Assembly: GCF_026212465.1 (NCBI RefSeq)
Contig: NC_080049.1
Coordinates: 36,186,885 to 36,250,884, forward strand
DNA from: Amaranthus tricolor
Taxonomy: Eukaryota; Streptophyta; Magnoliopsida; Caryophyllales; Amaranthaceae
Reading direction: 5' to 3'
Length of the DNA: 64,000 bases
The notes below the pieces were generated by a model. That model did no database searches. It was not told the DNA's origin and saw only the letters and a program-made list of their open reading frames with translations. The stretch's first letter is position 1, and each line of letters opens with the position of its first letter. Of this stretch, positions 1-11,048 are shown piece after piece. Position numbers and translations under genes: made by a program.

Positions 1-200
1 GCCTCCTTCTCCCTCACGAGTCAAGCCGTCATCACGACTCACTCACTGCTCACTCCTTCTCCCTCACGCAGCAGTAGCCCGGTAGCAGTCATCAGCATCA
101 CGCATCACTCGAATTTTCACAGTGACACTCGACAGCCGGCCACCGCATACTCCTCCCCTCTCCTCACAGGCGGATTTGAGGGTAATAAACCCTAATTTTG
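1..200 (+). other. GC-richer leader-like sequence, unassigned
   Basis: This first block is clearly richer in C and in CT/CA runs than the following DNA, and it ends in a donor-like GGGTAATAAA near 179-188. It resembles a plant 5' leader exon followed by an intron, but no coding exon can be joined to it downstream. It could equally be the leader-like interior of the hAT-type element whose right end appears at 1240. Both readings are inference. Confidence 0.22.
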
Positions 201-1138
201 ACTTAAATGGTGATTTTTGATTTATGTTGAGTGGTTGATTTATCTGAGAGCTGACTTTTTTTGGCATTGATTATTTGTTGGATTGGAAATTGTGATTGAA
301 TGTTGAAGAATGACCACAAATTGGAGAAAAATATGTATACGGTTTGTTGCTTGTAGACCGGTTTAGAATGGCTCAAAAGCCTCAAATGTAGGTTTTGACG
401 TTTTTTATTACACATATAGATTTTGTTGTGTTTTGGTGTTATTGATTTAGATTGTGTGAATGTAAATTGATAAGAAAAGTAATTTAGGAAAGCAAAAATT
501 ACCAGCAGGTTATAAGCCTTTGGTCTTTTGGTTTTTCCAGACTATCTTAAGTTAGGAAAGATCATCAACAAGGTATCAAGAAGCAAAGCTATTGTCTATT
601 TGAGAGTTTAGATATTGGAAATCTGGATTGAAAAATCTTCAATTTTCTTAAAATAAGAATCAAAGAATTATCTAGTCCACATATTCACACTGTAGTTACG
701 ATTCAGCTATCTCTCCTTTTGACACCATGTTCTACAATTGTTGGATAACATTGCCAACCTATAATCTTCATCTATAATTCTATGCCTAATTGGTTTTTTT
801 AGGATAAACAACAATTTGTGTGCTCTCCACTTCAATAGTGAAGATTCAAGGGCATTTGGCCTAATGTTTTCACTCATAATTCTTCCAATTAAGGGTTGGT
901 TATACAAGGATTTATAGGTGACAACATTAGGTTTGACACCCTTTTATTCTTGCAATAGTGATAAGATCAGCAGAGGACTAAGAGAAAAAAAATTATTTTG
1001 AATGTGTTTGTTTGATATTTTAAAGACAATTTTAAGTTGTATAATGTTTTTTTGGGTGATTTATTGTGAAATTATATATATTATTAACATTAGTCTATAA
1101 ATATCGCTTTATTGCAATCTAAACACATTAAAAAAAAA
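201..1138. other. AT-rich DNA without a recognisable gene
   Basis: No exon chain or protein family is recognisable here. A 66-codon minus-strand frame (707-907) has no family I know. The stretch may be the interior of a hAT-like element running in from before the window start. Confidence 0.3.
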
Positions 1139-1240
1139 TTAAAACTGGACCCGGATCCGAATCTGGATCCTGTTCTTGAAAACGGATCTGGATTTGGGTC
1201 CACCTGGACCCGGTCTAGATCCGACCCGTTGTCATCCCTA
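1139..1240. mobile_element. hAT-type element right end (left end outside window or lost)
   Basis: The sequence is a dense run of variant GGATCCGAATC and GACCCGG motifs that ends in TTGTCATCCCTA at 1240. This matches the subterminal motif style and the CATCCCTA right end of the complete hAT-like element at 62842-63763. No partner left end or 8-bp duplication of the bases after 1240 was found between 1 and 1138. Confidence 0.5.
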
Positions 1241-1247
1241 GTCTTAG

Positions 1248-1360
1248 GTCTCTTAGTAAAAGACGTCTCTCAGACCCAGTCTATTAAAGCTTAATGGTAC
1301 TCTTACTCTCATTTTCTTTATGAGTTGACTCAATCAGAGAGGGTCTCTCACAAAAATTTG
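1248..1360. mobile_element. Short MITE fragment, GTCTCTC family
   Basis: Ends resemble GACGTCTCTCAGACCCAGTCT and GAGGGTCTCTCAC, with an internal AAAGCTTAATGG. The same outline is found in the fuller copies at 51118-51330 and 52630-52890, so this is taken as a shortened third copy. Confidence 0.45.
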
Positions 1361-1440
1361 TAAAAATACTGATAGAGCCAAAACCCAAACAACAATGGAC
1401 CCAGGGCAAACTTTTTGAAAATGCGTGCGCAAAGGATTGG

Positions 1441-1960
1441 GAAAATTTGAAAAAAATAAGATTTTTTAATAACTTTAATAAAAAAATAAGCTTCGGTCAA
1501 ACTTTATTTCCAAAATAAGCGTCTTTGGCCCCAAAGCTAGGCTCGGTACGTAATCGCTGTTACTAACAGCAAGTATAAAGAAATGGTTAAAAATTTAGTC
1601 AAGGGTACTGGTCAACTATAAAGTCGCTGTTAGTAACAGCGACCTTATACGTGCCTAAATACAGTTGTCTTCTTCCTCCTTCCTTATTTCACCTTTGGTT
1701 CAGTATTTAGGCGCGCATAAGGTTGCTGTCAGTAATGGCGACATTAAAGTTTGACCAGTCAACCCATATGTCGCTGTTAGTAACAGCGACTTTACTCTTA
1801 ACTAAATTTTTTGATCATTTCTTTATACTCGCTGTTAGTAACAGCGATTACGTACCGAGCCTAGCTTTGGGGCCAAAGACGTTTATTTTGGGAATAAAGT
1901 TTGGCCGAAGCTTATTTTTTGATTAAAGTTATTAAAAAATCTTATTTTTTTCAAATTTTC
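1441..1960. mobile_element. Foldback MULE-type MITE, 520 bp, 9-bp TSD
   Basis: The element starts GAAAATTTGAAAAAAATAAG and ends with the exact inverse. It is flanked by the direct repeat AAGGATTGG at 1432-1440 and 1961-1969. The inverted arms run nearly to the centre, leaving a CT-rich loop of about 40 bases near 1670-1710, so the whole element can fold into one long hairpin. Symmetric short palindromes with arms TCGCTGTTA and TAACAGCGA occur at 1554-1572, 1623-1643, 1770-1790 and 1829-1847. A 9-bp TSD is the length known for Mutator-like elements. It has no coding capacity. Confidence 0.88.
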
Positions 1961-2045
1961 AAGGATTGGATCTATTCTTTCTGGCCCGGCTTAACGAAGC
2001 ACTCAATTTGGGCCTCCAACAAGCAGCCAGGACATTGCACAAATA

Positions 2046-2561
2046 GAATTTTTGAAATGGATAAGCTAAATTATATATAAAAAAAAGTACGAAATAAGTC
2101 AACAATCAACTTATATCCAAAAATAAGCGTCTAATTTTCAAACTTGAAGTTTGGTTCTGTTCGCAGTTACTAACTGCGAACAGGTGCTTAATTTTTTAAA
2201 ATCGCAAAAAAGTTGTTCGTAATTACTAACTGCGAACAGAGTTGTTGACTTTTTTGACCCTGTTCGCAGTTACCAACTGCAAACACCATCGAGCATAATA
2301 ACCGCCGCAGGTCTCTTCTTCACATAGTTAGTAACTGCAAACAAGGTCAAAAAAATCAACAGCCCTGTTCGCAGTTAGTAACTGTAACTGCGAACAGTTT
2401 CTTTGCATTTTTAAAAAGTTAAGCTGTTGTTCGTAGCTAGTAACTGCTAACATCACCAACCCCGGGTTTGGAATTAGACGCTTATTTTTAGATATAAGTT
2501 GATTGTTGACTTATTTCGTGTTTTTTTTTTAAATAATTTGGCTTATCCATTTTAAAAATTC
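2046..2561. mobile_element. Foldback MULE-type MITE, 516 bp, 9-bp TSD
   Basis: The element begins GAATTTTTGAAATGGATAAG and ends with its near-perfect inverse. It is flanked by GCACAAATA at 2037-2045 and 2562-2570. The interior is again an inverted repeat studded with palindromes; the best one (2157-2183) has 13-bp arms CTGTTCGCAGTTA around one base. Several degenerate copies follow. It lies only 76 bp from the previous element but has different arms and a different TSD, so it is a separate insertion. No coding capacity. Confidence 0.88.
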
Positions 2562-2967
2562 GCACAAATATGATTCCTTAACCTTTGCAAATACACAAAT
2601 GGTTGTACACAAAATCTCAAATGAGACAAAATTGTCGTAGACGTACCTCATATACGAACCAAACAATCCAATTAATACAAATTAAAAGGAAAATTAAAAT
2701 ATTAGCTTCTTACATTAAAATCATCTCAAGAATAACTAAATCAAATAAGCATTGATATCTACAAAAATAAAAGTAAAACTCTTCATCAAATATAACTAAG
2801 AATGAATGTTGTCAGATTAAACTATTTAAACTTTCAAATATTACTATAAAAAATTAAAAATATAAAACTTTTGTATTTTTAATAGAAGATTTCATACTCT
2901 AAAATATTCTCAATACATTATCAAATGAATATAACATATAATCCAATTCATTTAAGTACATAGTATA

Positions 2968-5016
2968 TCACATTAAGCTAAAGCTAACATCATAAGCCTT
3001 AACACCATTCAATTGAAAAACCCCAAAATGCCTTTCATATTCAACCCCAAACTTCTCATTCTCATCAAACAAATCAAACAAGAAAACCTCCACACCAACA
3101 CTAGGCCTTTTTGGAGTACCAACATCTCTTAATGCTCTCATAGCAACATTCCCATTATACACCCTTGCATTGTCAAAACTCGCCGCTTCGCCGCCATCGG
3201 TCGGCCACCCAGTCTCCGCCACCATCATCCGAACACCATTATAACCTTCCTTCTCCATCGCCGCCACGAACGAATCCAATGTAGCATCAAACAAGTTATC
3301 ATACAACAACCCATTATTATCCAATAACACACCTTTGGTGTTAAACAGAGCATAATCTAATCCAATATCTTTTTTGTTAGTTATGTAGCTATAAAAAGGG
3401 TAAACATTAACCATTAATGGGGAATTTGTTTCTGTTAAAAACTGTAATAATGGGATGATTTGTTGTAAATGATCATGATTAAAAGACCCATTTGAAGGAG
3501 GGAAAGAATTTGTAAGAACAGAGGATGAAATTGGGGATGAAATCTTGATTATTTGATCTAAATCTAGGGTTTTTAATGCTTGATTAAGATTACAAATTGA
3601 TGGATATAAATATTGGGAATAATATGGATCTTTTAAGAAAACTTCATTACCAACTGCTAAGTATTTGATCTGGGTTGGTGGGATAAAATTTAAGATGTTA
3701 TCTTGAAGCCATTGAAGGGAGTATTCAAAAGAATTAGTTCCTAATGAAGGTAATATTTCATTTGGAACACCAATCATTAAGGAAATTTCTGAATCTGAGA
3801 AAGATTGTAATACTTCTGGGTCTGGTTTGAAGATTCTAACCATTGGAATTGAGTTTTCTTGGAGAAGAGAAACAATGGTGGATGGTGATGGAAGGTTGTT
3901 TGCTACTCTTCCATAGCATATTCCAACTGGTGCAGCTGCAAAACAGAAGAAATGTGTATCAAGTTTTTTTGCAAATTGTTGTGATGAGCTAAATATTCCG
4001 ATTAACACAAATTAAAGAGAAAATAAAATGTATATAGACTTATTTTTTTGGGGTGTCTCTTAGAAAAACGATCTCCCAGTAGCTATAAGTTTTTTGGGGC
4101 AGAAAATTCGTATAGAATAGAAAAGGAAGTGAAAATATGGATCGTCTAGATGGAAAAATTAAATCTCAATTGTAACTGTAAAAGCAAAACCCACAACTAC
4201 TAAAGTGTTCCATAAGTCTTTGTATATAAGTATTAAAATATACACAAATTTGCAAACGAAATGGTTTTAGGGTGAGATTATTTTTATTGAGTTTGTTTAA
4301 TGTGCGTTTATAGCTTTAAAGTGATCACTTATAGCTTAAAAAGTAATCACTTGCAATCTTAAAGTGACTAATCATAACTTTAAAATAATCAGTTATAGCT
4401 ATAAAATAATCACTTACAATATTAATATAATCACTTATAATCTATAAGTGATTGATCATAACCTAAAAATTATCATTTATTAAAAAGGACTAAAAAGTGC
4501 TTGTAATTAATGAATTATTACTGAATTCTCCGGATAATTTTTGTTTTAATTAATAAATCTTAACCTCAAATTGATTTTTTGTTTAATTTGTCGATTAAAT
4601 TAGAGAGTAAATTCGTAGATGAGAATTAATTAGAAAAGTGATAAAGACAATTTTCATAAAATGAAGCAAAATCAATAGATTAAAGTAAATTGAAAAATGT
4701 ACTAAGCTCAACGGTGAATATTATTAAATATAAAATTCTTGCATGATCAGTGGTAGATAATAATTACTTATCATTAATATTTCACATGTGAGTTATCCAA
4801 GGAAAATATAATTCTATTAAAATAAATGAGTAACATATAGTAAAGTAAATACAAAATTCTATCATATACATTATTTTTACATAGAGATAAAGTTAGAGAA
4901 TTTCTTAGAGTCAAATTAAAATAAGCATCAAGCAATAAAAATTTACCATTAGATAGTGAGAATGGGACGAATAGGAAAAAACAAACAAGTGAAGAAATAT
5001 TAGAATGTGTTTTCAT
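2968..5016 (-). CDS. Glucan endo-1,3-beta-glucosidase (GH17), two exons
   Basis: Spliced as exon 1 (5016-4947), a 1011-bp intron (donor GTAAAT, acceptor TTTTGCAG) and exon 2 (3935-2968), giving 345 residues. Exon 1 encodes a typical signal peptide ending SLSN; the mature enzyme would start near APVGICYGR, the classic GH17 beginning. The family hydrolyses beta-1,3-glucan (callose or fungal wall glucan) outside the cell. Both catalytic glutamates are present: the proton donor in AVGNEVF (about residue 121) and the nucleophile in VAETGWP (about residue 264). The signal-peptide exon followed by an intron is the usual gene structure of this family. There is no C-terminal X8/CBM43 or GPI-anchor tail, so it resembles the soluble, PR-2-like class. 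The longer frame extending past 3935 is intron read-through. The product class is secure; the exact biological role (defence or development) is not. Confidence 0.93.
4316..4482. repeat. Degenerate ~21-bp tandem repeat in the GH17 intron
   Basis: About eight head-to-tail units of 20-23 bp, each a variant of AAATAATCACTTATAATCT. The units differ by several bases, so the array is old. It lies wholly inside the GH17 intron. Confidence 0.65.
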
Positions 5017-5146
5017 ATTTGTTAAATTACAAGCCTTAATGACGAGTTAAAATACAAATTTAAAGATGGAATTAGAAAAAATTAGGATGAATTTAGTTTG
5101 CAAATAGAAAAAGGGGTGTTAATTTAGGTTGAGTTTGGTAATTGGT

Positions 5147-5159
5147 ATGATTTATAGTC
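5147..5159 (-). promoter_or_regulatory. Probable TATA box of the GH17 gene
   Basis: The minus strand reads GACTATAAATCAT, about 135 bp upstream of the ATG at 5016. This is a plausible plant TATA position if the leader is about 100 bases. Motif-only evidence in AT-rich DNA. Confidence 0.35.
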
Positions 5160-5352
5160 AATTTTTTTAATTAAAATAAAGTGATCATGCATGATTAATG
5201 TTTTGTTTCTTGGGATCTGTTCCCACCAATATAGTAGTACTTCACTTCGAGCTTCCACATACTTCATATACTATTATTTATTTACATATTGAATTATATA
5301 TAATTAAAAAATATAAAAATTAATATTATAAAAATATACATTTATATTCAAA

Positions 5353-5592
5353 TACTCCCCTTGTTCTTTTATGTTCTTCCCCTTTGAAATATTTCACCTT
5401 AAGGAGAGAGAAATTTAATTAATATTTTTAAGACATCTTTAGAAGATAAAATATATTTATGTGAGATCACGTTAGATTCGTCTTAATGTATAACTTTTAT
5501 TATATATTTTTTATATTTTTTTATTATATTTATAAAAAGATATTGAGACTATGCAAAAAGTAAATGAGAAGTAAAAAACGAAGGGAATGTAT
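5353..5592. mobile_element. Stowaway-type MITE
   Basis: A roughly 240-bp unit with ends CTCCCCTTGTTCTTTTATG and AACGAAGGGAATG flanked by TA. It shares its interior (ATCTCTAAATACAC- and AGACGAATCTAACGAGATC-like blocks) with the copies near 11049, 16960, 24028, 29393 and 40708. Confidence 0.65.
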
Positions 5593-6590
5593 TTCTATTT
5601 AATTAACTTTTTACAAATTAATTGCAATGTATAAAATAAATAAATTCTAAGTAATAGAAAAACTCTTGTATAAAAAAAAAAGTAATTGCAGCTGTTAGAA
5701 CTTCTTTATATCAAGTATCAACATATGGGGAGGAATATCTTTTGTATTGGTGCATGAATAAGGGGTTGGTCAAATTATTTTCAAAAATTAAGATAGAGAT
5801 CATCTATTAACATAAACTTTATCTCTTATTTTTATGAGGATCATTTAGCATTGTTTTGCCTTTCTAGGTAAACATTTGTACATGCACGCGGAGGTTTTGA
5901 GCATGTTTAACATATTGTATTGTACAGGATTTTAAAAAATTAAGGGTTTTAATATTAAATTATGTAATATATATTTAGTATCTAGAGATACAAAGTTGTT
6001 AGAAAAATATTATAATTTTTTATATTGCACAGAGCCTATATAAATTTCTTTTATTTTTGCTCCGCCCTATAGATGTGATGTCTAATTTGTGTGGTTAAGT
6101 AGAAGTTTTTGTGCCTTTGAACAATTTCCTATCGAAAAACATGGTACTAATATTTTAAGTGTATCATTTGTTTGGTGATAGACTGATAGTTTAAAACGAG
6201 CAACGCTATTTTATGTACAAAAATTTTGAATTCACGTCAAAGATTATTTTTAGGCTGTAGTATATATTACTTTAAGTTGATAATTGAGGTACAAAAACTA
6301 GTAAGTGACATTTAAATTTGTGACATTTAAACTTGTGACCTCTTTATTACATTAGCTCTGATACCATGTTAAAAAACCAATTCAACTGAAAGTTTAAATT
6401 GATGATTAAGGTATCAAAAAATATTATACTTTAACAATATGCTTGCAATAGTACTTAAAAATAAAATTCAAAAATAATTTAAATGATTTTTGTTTTCAAA
6501 AAATGGAACCTAATATGACCTTTTACCTCTTTTCTCATGCTACTTTCAAACTTTTTGTAGTATAGATAGGTTGTGAAAAGGAGATTTTAT
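5593..6590. other. AT-rich intergenic DNA
   Basis: No gene, exon chain or clear repeat boundary is seen. A GCTCTGATACCATGTTA stretch near 6356 resembles a retroelement primer-binding neighbourhood but stands alone. Confidence 0.35.
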
Positions 6591-6594
6591 ACTC

Positions 6595-8180
6595 ATTAAT
6601 GATAGTCGTTGCTAGTAATTTCGTGCGTATTTTGAAGATTTATGCTATATTACTTATTTTGGTTATTCATGTTGATTTTGAGTGGTTTTGATTGTTTTAA
6701 GCATAATTCTTATGGTTTTAATGATGACATAAGGGGAATTTAGCTCGGTTGAAGATGTTCTACAAAGAAAATGAGCAAAAGGGTAGAAGAGTGTTTATAA
6801 TGCAAAAGTTTTGAGGTGAAATTTAATATATGTCTACTCTTTTAGTCATAACTTTTGATAGGAATATCGTATTAATGCAAGATTTGCGGCATTGGAAACT
6901 AAATTTCAAGAGCTTTCCAACGGTATATTATATGTCCAATTCCAACAATTGAGCAAGAAATGGTGACCATTTGAAATTGCTGCGATTTTCCAGCACAAAA
7001 CACCGACTCAACTTTCATGTTTTTTTGGTGCAGCCGACTTGGCTTTGAGTCTCTGTTTTGCTGCACGGGATTTTCATCCCTTTAATCTTTGAATTAGCTT
7101 TTAGGGTTAAGTCTTTATTAGTATAAATAGGCCCTTAAAAACTGATTAGGGCTTCCTCTTTTCTCTTCTTCCATCTCTTAGACTCTATTTTACCCTTTTT
7201 CAATAGTTTACTCTTAAATTCATCATTTAATTTAGTTTTTTATTAAGTTTACCATTAAACTTCCTTTGAGCATTGTAAGTTTTCTTTAGCATTTAATTTC
7301 ATTGTCTTTAATTTCCTTGTATTAGTATTAAATCTTCCTATAGTGAACTTTAATTGTCATTATTAATCATCCTTTAATAAAAATTAGTTTTGTTCTTCAT
7401 TTATTATTCTTTGAATTAATTGTTGTGTTCTTTGTTATTCAATTATTGCTTCTCTTGAATTTGTTATTATTATCATATTCATCCATGTCTAGTATCATTC
7501 TAGTATTTGTGTTTATTGCTTTCACCATGATTAGTGAGTAGATCCATTTTCTAGGGTTAGGGTTTGAACCTAAAAGTCAAGTATGATTTAATGATTTAAA
7601 GTGTCTATGAAATTAGAATTAAAGTGATTAAATTGTGCAAACAACCCTAAATTAAATATGCTTTGTCGGACTAGTCAATAGAACTAGCGTGTGAGATTAG
7701 GATAAACTTTGCTTTAGGGTAAATTTTAGTTAAATTCTTATTAATTTGTTCAATAAAACTAGCGTGTGAGAATTGAATTAGTAGGGTCTAACTCTAATAG
7801 TTAATCAATAGAGCGAGAGTTTGAGATTAACAAGATGATGTTTAATCACGTAATTAATCCGACATTTCATAGGTACTAATGAGAGTTGATCGTACAAGAC
7901 TTCAGGTGATTCTCGACACCCTAGATTTCTTCATCATATAGTTTAAACCCATTTCTTATTGCGTTTTTAGTTTATTAGTCAAATACCAATTAAACATATT
8001 TTTTTTCTCTGAGCAATATAATTAGTAGAAATTAGCAAGTTTCTTGTCCTAACTTTTTTGTGTTCGACCCGTGAATTCACATACACCGTGTGCTTGCGAT
8101 TAAATAAAATTTGCACATAAGTTGTAAATTAAGTTAAATGGTCAATTTTATTTATTTTATTTTTCAAACTCAACATCAAT
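6595..8180 (+). mobile_element. Solo-LTR-like sequence, boundaries unresolved
   Basis: The stretch has the organisation of a plant Ty3 LTR in plus orientation: a TATAAATAGGCCC promoter-like core near 7121, then a CT-rich leader-like block. Distally come phrases typical of such LTR ends (a GTTCGACCCGTGAATTC and CCGTGTGCTTGCGATTAA block near 8061-8105). Two near-identical phrases with ACTAGCGTGTGAGA recur near 7683 and 7758. No internal coding region follows and no convincing 5-bp duplication was found, so the exact ends are not claimed. Confidence 0.4.
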
Positions 8181-8553
8181 GACATCTCATTGAAAACTTA
8201 GGACCATATGGTAGTACTACGTACTAATGTTGACGATGAGAATCATGAAAAGTGGACCAGCACCTCTGAGCACCGGCAAGTCACTGAAGCAATGTTGACG
8301 ATGAGTTTGTACTATCGTTTCGCATTATATTTTCTCCTTTTTACTATTAATATTGTTTTACTAAGAATTACTCCCTTTCTTCAACTTTCGTAAATAACAC
8401 GTCCATTATTTAAATTTGTGCATTTTAACACTATTCTATTATCATTTATATGATTATATCTTTAATAATACATGAGTAAAAATTATGAAATTAATTCTAT
8501 AAATTTAGGTATTAGACAAATCTGATAAAATCCTTTTAATTATTTTTTTTATA

Positions 8554-8812
8554 CTCCCTCCAATTCACTATTAATGTCTCATTTACTTTTTGGACAACTA
8601 TTTATCTCTTACTCTTAATTTGTATTTTATTATTAATCTATAAGTTAAAACATAGTCAAGTGAGATCTTGTTTGATTCGTCTCAATGCAAGGATTATTTA
8701 TATCAACTTTGCATAATTTTTAATTATGTACAATTAGAGATATTAAAGATTAAATAAGTATATTGGATAAAATGCATAAGCAAATGAAACATTAAAAGTG
8801 AATTGGAGGGAG
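8554..8812. mobile_element. TA-flanked MITE, CTCCCTCCAATTCACT type
   Basis: Inverted ends CTCCCTCCAATTCACT and AGTGAATTGGAGGGAG enclose about 259 bp. The interior (TAAAACATAGTCAAGTGAG, GATTCGTCTCAATGCAAGG) is shared with the element at 14317-14573 and the relic near 33068. Confidence 0.75.
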
Positions 8813-8952
8813 TATATCAATAACTATGAAAATTTTAGGTTTTTTTTGTTTTTGTTAATAATGTAAAAAGTTGCAAATGAAACATTAAAAGTGAATTGGA
8901 GGGAGTATAAAATTTTAGATTTTTTTTGTTTTTGTTAATAATGTAAAAAGTT
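8780..8952. repeat. Tandem duplication, 93 + 80 bp
   Basis: Bases 8780-8872 and 8873-8952 are near-identical copies that include the right end of the preceding MITE plus flanking DNA ending in AATAATGTAAAAAGTT. The second copy lacks about 13 bases. Confidence 0.85.
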
Positions 8953-9661
8953 AATAGCATAAATATTGCAATTATGGAATGATTCTTTTCTTCACTATGT
9001 ATAAGATGATGATTGAAACAAGCAAAGCATATGGAAGAGGAGAAACCATTATAATTGTGTGTTTCAAATCTAATAAATTTTCCCAAGCCTAGCAAATAAA
9101 GAAGCCTGACTTTAGGCCTAATAATAAAAGAGATAAGATTGGTGTTAGTAACAGAATCACAATCATTTAATGAGATCACATAGGAAACATTACCTAAACC
9201 ATCACAAAAAGACCAAGCTTAAATGCTTAATACAGCCTATTGCATGCTTCATCATCTAAGTTGTACTTTTATTACTAATAATAATACAACTTATCTCTTA
9301 CAAATTGATAGTATGATACTCCTTTTACTTCCATGTTTAGTTTAAATTGGTTTTTGACATGTACGTACCAGGTATTGTATATTTGCATAAGTTTAAATAT
9401 CTTGTACTTTTACCTTTAAATGAAATAATTAGCATTAGATATAAATATGATATGTTACGTTTACTTGTTAAGACATGATAAAATATGTAGCATATATCTT
9501 AAAGGCTCAATTATCCACAATTAAAGCTAGTTATAAGTACTTAGATACTCTATCCCTTTCAATTTGCACTTTGCATATTAGTTTCTCTTTCCTTTTTTGC
9601 TAATGGTTACACTCTCTTTCTTTTAATCTTGTTTACAAATTTATTATCTCTCTCAATTTCA
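8953..9661. other. Intergenic DNA
   Basis: No gene is recognised. The 114-codon minus-strand frame ending here runs through the duplicated MITE end and is not credible as a gene. Confidence 0.4.
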
Positions 9662-10492
9662 ACCACTCATTTTTATTTTATTTTTTTGGAAAACGAATAT
9701 ATCCATTGCACCAAATAAAGACAAAATACAACTGAAACAAGCAAACTACCACCCTTCCATGAATTGCATTAGTATGAAGAAATAGTCCACCACCTAGGAC
9801 GGGTTGCTCTAGCTCACTCTTCGTGTACAAAGAAGGGGGGAGACACCTTTCAAAAATATAAAATAAAAACTACACAAGATGCAGAACTACAAGAACAAAA
9901 GCTTAAACCAGTTTTCAAAGAACTGGATATAACGCAGATATTCGACATTTCACCTCTTGTCTAAGTCTGTGTAACACAACATCAGGGGTGCTCAACTTGA
10001 AAAGCCAGACTGCTTCATTCCTTGCTCTCCATATGTGGTAGCATAAACAACAAAGACTAGTCATGATCACAATCCTTCGCATTCTTGACATTTTCCATCG
10101 CTTCTGGCGAGCCTGTCTAAATTGGTAAAGAATTTGATATCTAACCATTCAAAGAGACTAGCAAGACACTTAGCACTAAACTCGCACTAGAAAAAGATAT
10201 GCTCCAAAATATCAGCTGCTGACCAGCACATTGGGCATCTATCATCCTGAATGAAACCCATACAGAACAAAATATCTCTTGTCTTAAGCTTATGTTCACA
10301 AGTAAGCCAGAGGATAAAGCGTTGCTTTGGGATTGAAGCTCTATTCCATAGAAACTTGGTCTAGGGGACATGAAGGGAATGTTGTGAAAACACCTTATAA
10401 ACTGTTGCTATCTCATATTGTCCTTTCTGAATCCAAGGGGTCAGTTTGTTTTTGACAATATAGATTTTCCTCAGAGACCACTCATTTTTATT
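9662..10492 (-). mobile_element. 5'-truncated LINE with target-site duplication
   Basis: A direct repeat ACCACTCATTTTTATT (9662-9677 and 10477-10492) brackets a minus-strand non-LTR retrotransposon 3' end of about 800 bp. Three broken frames (10549-9915) encode the C-terminal zinc-binding reverse-transcriptase region (zf-RVT type): FLWNRASIPKQRFILWL-like and CPMCWSAADILEHIFF-like residues, then YHIWRARNEAVW. Frameshifts and stops interrupt it. Severe 5' truncation with a long TSD is normal for LINE insertion. Confidence 0.8.
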
Positions 10493-10560
10493 ATTCACTT
10501 GTTTTTGTCTTATTCTCCAATCTAATTTTTTCATTTCACTAAATTTCACCCAGAAATATT

Positions 10561-11048
10561 AGGATTCTCCCAAGAATGAAAGAATTAGCTAATAAGTATT
10601 AGAGTAACTATCTTGCACTAAACATGCCTTATATATGACATTCATTTGCATCAAGTAGAACTTGCAACCATATTGAAAACTCACCTTTACATCAAAAACT
10701 TAACCTTTTGTCTTTTAATATGCACACTCTAGCAAACATCAAAACTGTACTAGATGTGTTACCCTGCTTTTACATTACTTTAAGCGTTTTGGGTAGTACT
10801 TCTTGCCCAATTTTTTCTATTAAAGGTTTAAATCCCTTTATTTTGTGCCACGTATAAATATTTAAGAGGAAAATATAATGTACTTGCTATGATCATATCG
10901 ATAATAAGAGGCTATTATAGCACTTTAAAACATATTTATAGAATTTTAAGTTTTTACGATTTGACTCCACCGATTTCGATTCTATCTTATTATTGATCCT
11001 AAGTTGGATTCTAATTCTAACAATCTTGCATGATAAACTTATATAGTA
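10561..11048. other. AT-rich intergenic DNA
   Basis: Nothing recognisable beyond base composition. Confidence 0.4.

Noticed and set aside
707..907. 66-codon minus-strand frame
   Set aside because: No known family, no splice partners, low-complexity surroundings; not enough to call a gene.
1554..2460. Repeated palindromes as a CRISPR-like array
   Set aside because: Spacing is irregular and mirror-symmetric, spacers are not unique inserts, and the repeats lie inside TIR elements of a plant genome.
3936..4008. N-terminal MLIGIFSSSQQFAKK part of the GH17 long frame
   Set aside because: It lies before the acceptor TTTTGCAG at 3936-3937 and replaces the signal peptide; it is intron sequence.
4774..4946. 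Extension of the GH17 signal-peptide frame beyond 4947
   Set aside because: The canonical donor GTAAAT at 4946 and the family's exon structure show it is intron read-through.
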